From Phycisphaerae bacterium (lineage in GTDB: Bacteria; Planctomycetota; Phycisphaerae; Phycisphaerales; Phycisphaeraceae), in assembly GCA_002688155.1 (NCBI GenBank), contig NZCH01000012.1, forward strand, positions 1 to 9,580: a stretch of 9,580 nucleotides of DNA, in the 5' to 3' direction. Each line of letters opens with the position of its first letter. Within the stretch, counting starts at the first letter, position 1. The notes below the pieces were generated by a model. That model saw only the letters and a program-made list of their open reading frames with translations, did not search any database and had not been told where the DNA came from. Below are positions 1-5,837 of this stretch, one piece after another. Both the position numbers and the translations under genes were made by a program.

Positions 1-162
1 AACGCGGACGAATTAATCGTGACGGGCACGACCACGCACCTCGCAGCAGTGGTACAGGTCGACAATGTGGTGGTCGGCAGCGTTCCGCCGGCGGTGGGCG
101 ACGTGACGATGCGGCTGTATCGCGCTTACCTCGACCTGCTCGCGCCGTTTTATGCGAAATGA
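1..162 (+). CDS. Class IV aminotransferase, C-terminal fragment (D-amino acid / branched-chain type)
   Basis: Frame 1 is open from the window edge and ends at TGA 160-162, giving the last 53 residues of a protein that starts upstream. The fragment begins NADELIVTGTTTHLAAVVQV and goes on to a VGS...GDVTMRLYRAYLDLL segment. This resembles the end of PLP-dependent fold-type IV aminotransferases (D-alanine transaminase, branched-chain transaminase, aminodeoxychorismate lyase). In that family an E-(I/L)-x-x-T-G-T-T loop binds the cofactor phosphate, and a G-x-x-T-x-R-L helix closes the protein. The catalytic lysine would lie upstream and cannot be seen, so the substrate cannot be assigned. The frame is secure; the family call rests on a short segment. 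The gene points the same way as the PhyH gene 285 bases downstream, but the gap and the palindrome within it argue against tight coupling. Confidence 0.6.
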   Translation, partial: NADELIVTGTTTHLAAVVQVDNVVVGSVPPAVGDVTMRLYRAYLDLLAPFYAK

Positions 163-447
163 TCTGCGGGTGAACCGGACCGCCACAACACCATTGCGCG
201 CAGAACGATGGCGTCAAAGAACCGCCGCGACAACAACTGGCTGCACGACGTGCCGGGGCAGGGGGGTAACGTATCCGGGGGTGAATCATCGATTGTCCCG
301 CAGGCCCACGGTTGCAATCCGTGGGTGTCGGAGCACCGATTCCGGGGCGGAAGACCGCCCGGCTTGCGGGATGCCAATGGGATATCATGGCGTACGCCCG
401 TCGAACCCGAACAGGCAGCGCCCGGCAACGCAACATGAGAAACCGCA
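163..447. other. Intergenic region upstream of the first PhyH gene
   Basis: This stretch separates the aminotransferase stop from the first PhyH start. Short open frames cross it on both strands, but none has a recognisable domain or a convincing start. The only clear structure is the palindrome at 305-325. I see no strong sigma-70 promoter, and no AGGAGG-like site before the ATG at 448, where the upstream sequence is ATGAGAAACCGCA. Confidence 0.5.
305..325. repeat. Dispersed palindrome, copy 1
   Basis: Arms CCCACGG (305-311) and CCGTGGG (319-325) flank a 7-base centre, TTGCAAT. A nearly identical 21-base palindrome occurs at 1223-1243. Each copy lacks a different A relative to a perfectly symmetrical core GGATTGCAATCC. 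Both copies are followed by a GTC after one variable base (TGTC here, CGTC at 1244). The pattern looks like a REP-type extragenic palindrome. Only two copies are visible, so the genomic family is inferred. Confidence 0.6.
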
Positions 448-1212
448 ATGAACGTCGACAACGCAACCATTGAACAGGCGGCCGCCGACTGCGAGCGTGA
501 CGGGTATTGCGTGATCCGCGGGTTCTTCCCGGTTGACGAGATCGACCGGATTCGCCAGCGCGTCCAGCGGTACATCGACGAGGTGGTGCCGACGATTCCG
601 TCGCGCTACGTCATGATGAAAGATAACGATGATCTGAACTCACTGTTTCGGCTCGAAGGCATGGACCAGTTCGATTCGTGGTTCAAGTATCTGACGGTGG
701 ACGAACGGCTGGCATCACTGACGCGGAAGCTGCTGAACGACGATTTTGTGACGCGCCGGGTCGAGATGTTCGGCAAGGGTTTGCGCGTGGACACGCCCAC
801 GCCACCGCACCAGGACGGGTACTACTTCATGCTCAAGCCGAACAACGCGCTGACGCACTGGTTCCCCCTGGACCGCGCCGACGAAGAGAACGGCTGCATC
901 CGCTACGTTGTCGGTTCGCACAAGAAAGGGATGCGCGACCACGAGGTAAGCGATGTGTTCGGCTTTTCACTGGGCTTGGTCGACTACGGCGATGAGGACG
1001 AAGCGGACTGCGTGGCCGTGATCGTCGACCCGGGCGATCTGATCTGCCACCACAGTCTGACCATTCACCGTGCGGACGGGAACCCGTCGGACCGGAAGCG
1101 CCGCGCGATCGGCGTCGTGCACTACGGCGCCAGTTGCAGGCAGGACAAGCAAGCCGCTGACGCTCACAGCAAGAACGTGCATGCCAGGTGGGCCCAGCAG
1201 GGGAAGCAGTGA
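448..1212 (+). CDS. PhyH-family Fe(II)/2-oxoglutarate dioxygenase
   Basis: This 254-residue protein has the layout of the phytanoyl-CoA dioxygenase superfamily. An N-terminal helix segment (about 8-25, ending DGYCVIRGFF) precedes a double-stranded beta-helix core. The iron ligands are visible: His121 and Asp123 in PPHQDGYYF, and distal His207 in TIHRADGN. Arg218 or Arg219 in DRKRRAIG is the expected 2-oxoglutarate carboxylate anchor, 11-12 residues after the distal His as in human PhyH. The NGCIRYVVGSHKKG stretch (148-161) is also typical. It would be a cytoplasmic O2-dependent hydroxylase, with a substrate that cannot be told from sequence. The ATG at 448 is chosen because the family N-terminus begins there; no Shine-Dalgarno is evident. 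cstA follows 64 bases downstream on the same strand, so co-transcription is plausible. Confidence 0.88.
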   Translation: MNVDNATIEQAAADCERDGYCVIRGFFPVDEIDRIRQRVQRYIDEVVPTIPSRYVMMKDNDDLNSLFRLEGMDQFDSWFKYLTVDERLASLTRKLLNDDFVTRRVEMFGKGLRVDTPTPPHQDGYYFMLKPNNALTHWFPLDRADEENGCIRYVVGSHKKGMRDHEVSDVFGFSLGLVDYGDEDEADCVAVIVDPGDLICHHSLTIHRADGNPSDRKRRAIGVVHYGASCRQDKQAADAHSKNVHARWAQQGKQ

Positions 1213-1222
1213 GTCGCTCAAA

Positions 1223-1243
1223 CCCACGGATTGCATCCGTGGG
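1223..1243. repeat. Dispersed palindrome, copy 2 (intercistronic)
   Basis: Arms CCCACGGAT (1223-1231) and ATCCGTGGG (1235-1243) pair perfectly over nine bases around a 3-base loop. It is the second copy of the element at 305-325 and sits 10 bases after the PhyH stop. As RNA it would form a stable hairpin between the PhyH and cstA reading frames. No T-tract follows, so it does not look like an intrinsic terminator. A role in transcript stability is possible but inferred. Confidence 0.65.
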
Positions 1244-1251
1244 CGTCTTAA

Positions 1252-1276
1252 AACCCGGAACCCGGAACCCGAAACC
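1252..1276 (+). repeat. AACCCGG heptamer repeat abutting the cstA start
   Basis: Three and a half tandem heptamers (AACCCGG, AACCCGG, AACCCGA, AACC) end exactly at the base before the cstA ATG at 1277. They occupy the place where a ribosome binding site would normally lie and contain no purine-rich Shine-Dalgarno core. The tract lies eight bases after the palindrome at 1223-1243, so the two may belong to one composite repeat. Confidence 0.6.
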
Positions 1277-3328
1277 ATGAGCATACTGCTGATCGCACTA
1301 GGCGCCGGCGTTGGTTTCATCATCGCGTATCACACGTACGGGCGATGGCTGGGGGCAAGGGTGTTCAACCTTGCCGCCAACGTCGTCTGCCCGTCGCAGC
1401 GGCTGCGTGATGACAGGGACTATGTGCCCACGTCCAAGGCGGTCGTGTTCGGGCACCACTTCACGTCAATCGCGGGCACTGGGCCGATCGTCGGGCCGGC
1501 GATCGCGGTGATGTGGGGCTGGCTGCCGGCACTGCTGTGGGTCGTGTTTGGTTCGATCTTCATCGGCGCGGTGCATGACTTTGGGGCGCTGGTCGTCTCG
1601 CTGCGCAACAACGGCCAAACCGTCGGCGATGTTGCGGGTCGCGTGCTGAACCGACGAGTACGTTTATTGTTCCTTTTCATCCTATTTATGGCGCTGACCG
1701 TCGTGCTGGCCATCTTCGGCCTTGTAATCGCTGCGGTGTTCCGCATGTATCCCGCCGCCATCTTCCCCTGCCTCGTACAAATCCCCATCGCCATCGTCAT
1801 TGGCGTGCTGCTGCATCGCAAGCGCGTGGGGCTGCTCGTTCCCTCAATCATCGCCCTGGGCATCATGTACCTCACCGTCATCTATGGAAACGAGGGCGTG
1901 CTACACACCATCAACCAATCCATGGCCGGCTGGCCGCTGATCATTTGGGTGGGCGTGCTGTTGGTTTACTCCTACATTGCCTCCGTGCTGCCGGTGTGGA
2001 TGCTGCTGCAGCCGCGCGATTACATCAACTCTCTTCAGCTTATCTCCGCCCTCGCGTTGATCCTCCTCGGGCTGGTGGTGGCCGCAGCGAGCCAAGGCCC
2101 CCCCCCTGTGCCAGGCGCCGGGGCGCAGTCGCTGGAATTTGTTGCGCCAATGTGGGATTTCCATCCGGCGGAAGCGCCGTTGATTTTTCCGTTTCTTTTT
2201 ATCACCATCGCCTGTGGTGCCATCAGCGGCTTTCATTGCCTTGTCAGCTCGGGCACTTCCAGCAAGCAGATCAAGAATGAAAAGGACGCCCAGTTTGTGG
2301 GTTACGGCTCCATGCTCACCGAGGGGTTTCTGGCCACGCTGGTCATCCTTGCCTGTTGCGCGGGGCTGGGCATGGGGGCCGAACTGGATTTTCCCAGGGA
2401 GGCGGGAAAGTCGGCAACGGTAAAGCTGGCGGACGGGAAAATATTGTCGGTGTCACGGCAGGCCAATGGGTATTTTGGAGTGACGGGAAAGGACCAAACC
2501 CCTGGGGTTCTCGGGCCGGAGCCGGGCAATCAGTTTGCCGAGCAAGGGCTGCACTATTCCGGCACGGTCACCAATGCGGCAGTGGTGATGACCGGCCGGA
2601 CTGCGTGGCACACGCGTTACCAGTCATGGCGCAGTTCAAATGCGCTGGGAGCCAAGGTTGGCGCTTTTGTGGATGGCGCGGCCAATTTCCTGAGAACACT
2701 TGGTCTAAGCGGCGGGGTAGCCATTGCGTTGATGGGGGTACTGGTAGCTTCCTTCGCCGCTACTACGCTGGATACCGCCTGTCGTTTGCAGCGTTACGTG
2801 ATCCAGGAACTGGCCACAACCCTTGGAAAATTTGCGCATCGCGAAAAGCCGGCAGGTGGAATTTGGGCGGTGCTGGCCTCGAAACATGGTGCCACTATTT
2901 TCGCCGTGGCCACTGCCGGCGCCATGGCGGCGATGTCCAAGCCCGGTTTGGAATGGTCGCTCAAGACCGCCGGCACTGGCGGCCTCATCCTTTGGCCGCT
3001 GTTTGGGGCCACCAATCAATTGCTCGGAGGGCTGGCGTTTCTGGTCATCACCTTTTGGATGTGGCGGCGCAAGTTGCCGGTGTGGTTCATGATCATTCCA
3101 ATGATCTTCATGCTCATCCTGCCGGCCTGGGCGTTGCTGTATCAACTCTTCGTGCAGGCGGTGGGCCAGGACGTGAGTTGGTGGGCCAGTAAAAACTGGC
3201 TGCTCATTTTCATCGGACTGGCCACATTGGCGCTGGAGATCTGGATGATCGTGGAGGCCGTACGGCTTTTCCCCAAGGTCAAGGGCGTGCTGGAGGCCGA
3301 CGCGGTTGAGCCGGTTGGAGCGAGTTAG
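1277..3328 (+). CDS. cstA: Carbon starvation protein CstA (pyruvate/peptide transporter)
   Basis: This 683-residue polytopic membrane protein fits the CstA family (E. coli CstA is about 700 residues). Family blocks appear in order: FGHHFTSIAGTGPIVGPAIA (58-77), GAVHDFGALVVSLRNNG (97-113), ISGFHCLVSSGTSSKQI (316-332), DTACRLQRYV (499-508) and LWPLFGATNQLLGGLAF (572-588). Hydrophobic membrane segments alternate throughout. CstA proteins are induced on carbon starvation and are linked to pyruvate or peptide uptake; the substrate here is not determined. The frame extends upstream to 1070, but ATG 1277 is preferred because MSILLIALGAGVGF matches the family N-terminus and earlier codons overlap the PhyH gene. 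A hydrophilic stretch at about 369-455 looks longer than in E. coli CstA. Third-position GC appears lower in the second half than in the first. Confidence 0.95.
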   Translation: MSILLIALGAGVGFIIAYHTYGRWLGARVFNLAANVVCPSQRLRDDRDYVPTSKAVVFGHHFTSIAGTGPIVGPAIAVMWGWLPALLWVVFGSIFIGAVHDFGALVVSLRNNGQTVGDVAGRVLNRRVRLLFLFILFMALTVVLAIFGLVIAAVFRMYPAAIFPCLVQIPIAIVIGVLLHRKRVGLLVPSIIALGIMYLTVIYGNEGVLHTINQSMAGWPLIIWVGVLLVYSYIASVLPVWMLLQPRDYINSLQLISALALILLGLVVAAASQGPPPVPGAGAQSLEFVAPMWDFHPAEAPLIFPFLFITIACGAISGFHCLVSSGTSSKQIKNEKDAQFVGYGSMLTEGFLATLVILACCAGLGMGAELDFPREAGKSATVKLADGKILSVSRQANGYFGVTGKDQTPGVLGPEPGNQFAEQGLHYSGTVTNAAVVMTGRTAWHTRYQSWRSSNALGAKVGAFVDGAANFLRTLGLSGGVAIALMGVLVASFAATTLDTACRLQRYVIQELATTLGKFAHREKPAGGIWAVLASKHGATIFAVATAGAMAAMSKPGLEWSLKTAGTGGLILWPLFGATNQLLGGLAFLVITFWMWRRKLPVWFMIIPMIFMLILPAWALLYQLFVQAVGQDVSWWASKNWLLIFIGLATLALEIWMIVEAVRLFPKVKGVLEADAVEPVGAS

Positions 3329-3634
3329 AACACTCAAATGCCTGACCATGACCTGCGATTGTCACATGCCCGACCAGTTTGTCAGTGAGCCGATTGTTCC
3401 CGTTAAGGCCAGCGTGTCCGCCACGTCGGTGGCGACCGGCACGCCGGGTTTTCCGAAGCGTTTTTCCGGCGGGATCGAGACTACAAACTGGACGCAGGGC
3501 TCGATGAACGGAAAGAGTCCGGCCCCGCGCGTGAGGGTGACGGTGAACGCCACCTGCGCAAGCACTGGCTTCGCATGAGGACAACCGACGCAACAGTGAC
3601 GCAATCAACGCGACCCGCTGGGTAGAACAGACGT
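3329..3634. other. Convergent intergenic region without a supported gene
   Basis: This region lies between the convergent ends of cstA and the alcohol dehydrogenase. A plus frame ending at TGA 3576-3578 could encode about 71 residues from ATG 3366, or 77 from ATG 3348. A minus frame spanning 3604-3362 is also open but starts only at TTG. The two frames share third codon positions, so composition cannot choose between them. Neither product matches a family I recognise. The only terminator-like feature is a 4-base CCGG stem at 3436-3447 followed by GTTTT, which is weak. It may be a degraded coding remnant, an unrecognised small gene, or non-coding. Confidence 0.35.
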
Positions 3635-4762
3635 CTACATCGCGGCGTCGTACAACGCGTGCACGTCATCGATCGTCACCGGCCGGGGGTTGGTGGCGTT
3701 GCAGTGATCCTGCATGGCCAGGTCGGCCATGCAGGTCAGGTCGTCGCGTGTGGCCTGCATGTCGCGCAGGCAGGTGGGCAATTGCAGGTCGGTGGTGAGC
3801 GACGTGAACCAGTCGGGCAGGTCGTCAGCCGCGGTGAGGCCCAGTGTCTGGCGGATGATTTGCATGCGGTCAGCGCAGGCGGACATGTTGAACCGCGTCG
3901 CGTGTGGCAGGAAGATCGCGTTGAGCATGCCGTGATGCAACTGCTTGTCAGCGAGTGTGCCAAGCGGGTGGCTGAGGCTGTGCACGACGCCCAGGCCCTT
4001 CTGGAAGGTCAGGCCGCCCTGCAGCGCGGCCATCATCATCCCGGAGCGTGCGGTCAGGTCGGTGCCGTCGTTGACAGCGCGGCGGATGTGTTTCGCAGCG
4101 CGGGCGAGGCCGTCGAGAGCGATCGCATCGGCGACGGGGTTGACGCGGGGGGAGCAGAAGGTCTCGACACAGTGGGTGATCGCGTCCATGCCCGTAGCCG
4201 CGGTGAGGCGCGGCGGCAGGGCGAGTGTGAGCGTCGGGTCGCAGATCGCGATATTGGGAATGATGTGCGGCGAGATGATAGCCAGTTTCTCGTGCGAGTC
4301 GAGTGTGATAAGCGCCGCCCGGCCGACCTCTGCGCCGGTGCCCGCAGTCGTGGGGATGGCGATGACAGGCGGCTGGTCAGCGGTGATGTGATCGACCCCG
4401 CCGCGGATGAAGGCGTATCGGCCCAGCGTCGGGTCGTGCGACGCCAGCAGGGCGACGCATTTCCCGCAGTCGATCGGCGAGCCGCCGCCCAGTGCGATCA
4501 CGCCGTTGCAACCGGCCTGGCGGAACAGGGCGACGCCCTGCATGACGCTCGCCTCCGTCGGATTGGTTGGCACGCCATCGAACACCGCGGCCGAGTCGAT
4601 GCCGAGGCGATCGACGAAACCCAAGTCGCGCAGCACGGCGTCGGTTACGACAAGCGGGCGTGTCATACTGAGCGTGTCCATGACGTCGGGCAGACATTGC
4701 AGGGCGCCCGCGCCGAAGCGGATGTCGGTCAGGTAGGAGATGTTTGCGACGTGGGTCGTCAT
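3635..4762 (-). CDS. Iron-containing (group III) alcohol dehydrogenase
   Basis: This 375-residue protein is full length for the Fe-ADH family (FucO, EutG, 1,3-propanediol dehydrogenase and relatives). The N-terminal nucleotide-binding half carries LGGGSPIDCGK (91-101) and IPTTAGTGAEVG (136-147). The C-terminal helical half carries all four expected metal ligands: Asp193 and His197 in GMDAITHCVE, His261 in VVHSLSHPLG, and His277 in LHHGMLNAIFLPH. The enzyme should be a cytoplasmic NAD(P)-linked oxidoreductase interconverting an alcohol and an aldehyde or ketone. Specificity cannot be read from the motifs. It lies 84 bases behind the second PhyH gene on the same strand, so the two probably form an operon. 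No clear Shine-Dalgarno precedes the ATG; a GC hairpin ends 14 bases before it. A 384-residue antisense frame overlaps the gene and is treated as a shadow. Confidence 0.93.
   Translation of the reverse strand: MTTHVANISYLTDIRFGAGALQCLPDVMDTLSMTRPLVVTDAVLRDLGFVDRLGIDSAAVFDGVPTNPTEASVMQGVALFRQAGCNGVIALGGGSPIDCGKCVALLASHDPTLGRYAFIRGGVDHITADQPPVIAIPTTAGTGAEVGRAALITLDSHEKLAIISPHIIPNIAICDPTLTLALPPRLTAATGMDAITHCVETFCSPRVNPVADAIALDGLARAAKHIRRAVNDGTDLTARSGMMMAALQGGLTFQKGLGVVHSLSHPLGTLADKQLHHGMLNAIFLPHATRFNMSACADRMQIIRQTLGLTAADDLPDWFTSLTTDLQLPTCLRDMQATRDDLTCMADLAMQDHCNATNPRPVTIDDVHALYDAAM
3709..3735. repeat. Perfect 11-base inverted repeat inside the alcohol dehydrogenase gene
   Basis: Arms CCTGCATGGCC (3709-3719) and GGCCATGCAGG (3725-3735) pair perfectly around a 5-base loop. 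On the coding strand it covers Met345 to Gln351 (MADLAMQ), near the 3' end of the dehydrogenase gene. The symmetrical codon run ATG GCC ... GCC ATG explains part of the symmetry, so coincidence is possible. Confidence 0.5.
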
Positions 4763-4776
4763 GATGTGAAGGTCAC

Positions 4777-4800
4777 GCCCGCGGACAGCGGGCCGCGGGC
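4777..4800 (-). promoter_or_regulatory. GC hairpin before the alcohol dehydrogenase start
   Basis: Arms GCCCGCGG (4777-4784) and CCGCGGGC (4793-4800) form an all-GC 8-base stem with an 8-base loop. An alternative shorter pairing, CCCGC (4778-4782) with GCGGG (4788-4792), overlaps it. In the minus-strand transcript the hairpin lies in the 84-base spacer between the PhyH and dehydrogenase genes and ends 14 bases before the start codon. No U-tract follows in that direction, so an intrinsic terminator is unlikely. It could affect translation or mark a processing site; that is inference. Confidence 0.45.
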
Positions 4801-4846
4801 TTTAGGGATTTGACATGCGTGTGCGGGGGTGCGCCGTCGAACGTCA

Positions 4847-5653
4847 TTACAGCAAAGGCAGCTGCGCCTCGTACGCACGGACCTCATTGTACTTAGTGTT
4901 TCCGCGAACGAGCCTGCCGAGACGCGGCGTGCGGTCGTTATAGACCTCCACAGCGTCGGCGTCGGCGTAACGCAGGAACAGGATGCGCCGATCGCGGTCT
5001 TTGGCGAAGTTACCTTCCGATTTGTGCAACATGAGCGCGTGGAAGAATAGACACTGGCCTGCCTTGATCGGTACGGGCACACCCAGCGCGTCGTCGATGT
5101 CCAACTCGACGACGGTGCGCTGCTGTATGTCTTCATCTGTGCGTTCGTATTCGACCTGGCCCTGCGCGTGGCTTCCGGGCACGATCCAGATGCAGCCGTT
5201 TTTCTGGTCAGCGTCATCGAGCGCGGTGAGGCAGGAAATCGCGTTGTACGGATCGAGTTCGCCGTACACGTTATCCTGATGCCATGCGAACGACTGTGTG
5301 TTGCCTCGCATCTTGAAGGTGAGCTGGCTGGTGGCGGTTTTGATGTTCGGACCTATGATCTGCGTGGCGACATCGACGATCGGTCCGGAAAAGTAGTACT
5401 GGCGCACCAGTTCCGTGCGGTGATGAATGTTGGTAAGCAGGGCGTTGTTCAGCCAGGTGCTGTCGGGGTCGAACGGGCCCTTCTCGGCGTTCCATGCGGC
5501 CATGCATTCGTCGCGCATGCGTTCAAGGCCGGCATCGGTCAGCGACGGGCCGTAGAGCAGGTAGCCGTTGTCGGCGAAAGACCGCAATTCGTCGGCGGTC
5601 AGGGCGCGGTAGACGAACCATGGTGCGAGGGTCGGCCTGTGATCTTTGGGCAT
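4847..5653 (-). CDS. PhyH-family Fe(II)/2-oxoglutarate dioxygenase (second paralogue)
   Basis: This 268-residue phytanoyl-CoA dioxygenase superfamily member opens with the common LTADELRSFADNGYLLY segment (18-34). It shows the iron-binding HxD as His125 and Asp127 in FAWHQDNVYG. The conserved NGCIWIVPGSH (152-162) and a distal His210 in MLHKSEGN follow. Arg222 or Arg223 in DRDRRILFLRY is the likely 2-oxoglutarate anchor. It lacks the ectoine hydroxylase pattern around HxD, so ectoine hydroxylation is not supported. It is quite different in sequence from the PhyH protein at 448-1212, so this is not a recent duplication. As the first gene of a probable operon with the Fe-type alcohol dehydrogenase, it may hydroxylate a substrate whose alcohol product is then oxidised. 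The ATG at 5653 lacks an obvious Shine-Dalgarno, with CACCCCCA just upstream in the minus-strand reading. Confidence 0.88.
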   Translation of the reverse strand: MPKDHRPTLAPWFVYRALTADELRSFADNGYLLYGPSLTDAGLERMRDECMAAWNAEKGPFDPDSTWLNNALLTNIHHRTELVRQYYFSGPIVDVATQIIGPNIKTATSQLTFKMRGNTQSFAWHQDNVYGELDPYNAISCLTALDDADQKNGCIWIVPGSHAQGQVEYERTDEDIQQRTVVELDIDDALGVPVPIKAGQCLFFHALMLHKSEGNFAKDRDRRILFLRYADADAVEVYNDRTPRLGRLVRGNTKYNEVRAYEAQLPLL

Positions 5654-5692
5654 TGGGGGTGCTCTAAACCGTGCGGATGGGTTATTCCCCGC

Positions 5693-5714
5693 ACTTGCAG
5701 CGGGTTTTGCAAGT
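5693..5714. promoter_or_regulatory. Inverted repeat in the divergent intergenic region
   Basis: Arms ACTTGCA (5693-5699) and TGCAAGT (5708-5714) are perfect over seven bases around an 8-base centre. The dyad lies between the divergent second PhyH and peroxidase genes, 14 bases upstream of the predicted peroxidase -35 box. That is a reasonable position for an operator serving either gene. Regulator binding is inferred from position only. Confidence 0.35.
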
Positions 5715-5727
5715 ATTCCAGGGCATA

Positions 5728-5756
5728 TTGGTTAAGCGAAGTTTGTGTGATATACT
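5728..5756 (+). promoter_or_regulatory. Predicted sigma-70-type promoter for the peroxidase gene
   Basis: The -10 element TATACT (5751-5756) matches five of six consensus positions. It is preceded by TGA (5748-5750), forming an extended -10. A weaker -35 TTGGTT (5728-5733) sits at the ideal 17-base spacing. Transcription would begin near 5763 and give a 5' leader of about 75 bases before ATG 5838. Confidence 0.5.
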
Positions 5757-5820
5757 TTAGGATAATAGGGACTGAGAACAGCAGGTGGAGTGATAAGTTC
5801 GGTCACAACCGACTGCGATG

Positions 5821-5826
5821 AGGAAG
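5821..5826 (+). promoter_or_regulatory. Ribosome binding site supporting the ATG at 5838
   Basis: AGGAAG ends 11 bases before ATG 5838. It supports that start over the in-frame GTG at 5790, which would add 16 hydrophilic residues in front of an evident signal peptide. Confidence 0.45.
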
Positions 5827-5837
5827 AACATATCGGA

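Noticed and set aside
150..575. A minus-strand open frame of 141 codons over the first intergenic region
   Set aside because: It runs into the clear PhyH gene on the opposite strand, covers the palindrome, and shows no domain or translation signal.
1070..1276. An upstream extension of the cstA frame by 69 codons
   Set aside because: It overlaps the PhyH coding region and the palindrome, is Arg/Thr/Ser-rich, and lies before the family N-terminus at 1277.
3436..3452. CCGG stem with GTTTT tail as a terminator for cstA
   Set aside because: The stem is only four base pairs and the T-run is short, so it is too weak to call.
3659..4813. A plus-strand open frame of 384 codons, longer than the dehydrogenase on the other strand
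   Set aside because: It is antisense to an alcohol dehydrogenase with all motifs and metal ligands intact. Its own product is Arg/Gly/Val/Asp-rich with no recognisable domain.
448..5653. A phosphonate or ectoine pathway built from PhyH enzymes, Fe-ADH and aminotransferase
   Set aside because: No phosphonate marker (PEP mutase, PhnZ, PhnX) or ectABC gene is present, and neither PhyH protein has the EctD motif context.
5790..5837. A GTG start giving the peroxidase 16 more residues
   Set aside because: It would place acidic residues ahead of the signal peptide; the ATG at 5838 has an AGGAAG site and a normal signal sequence.
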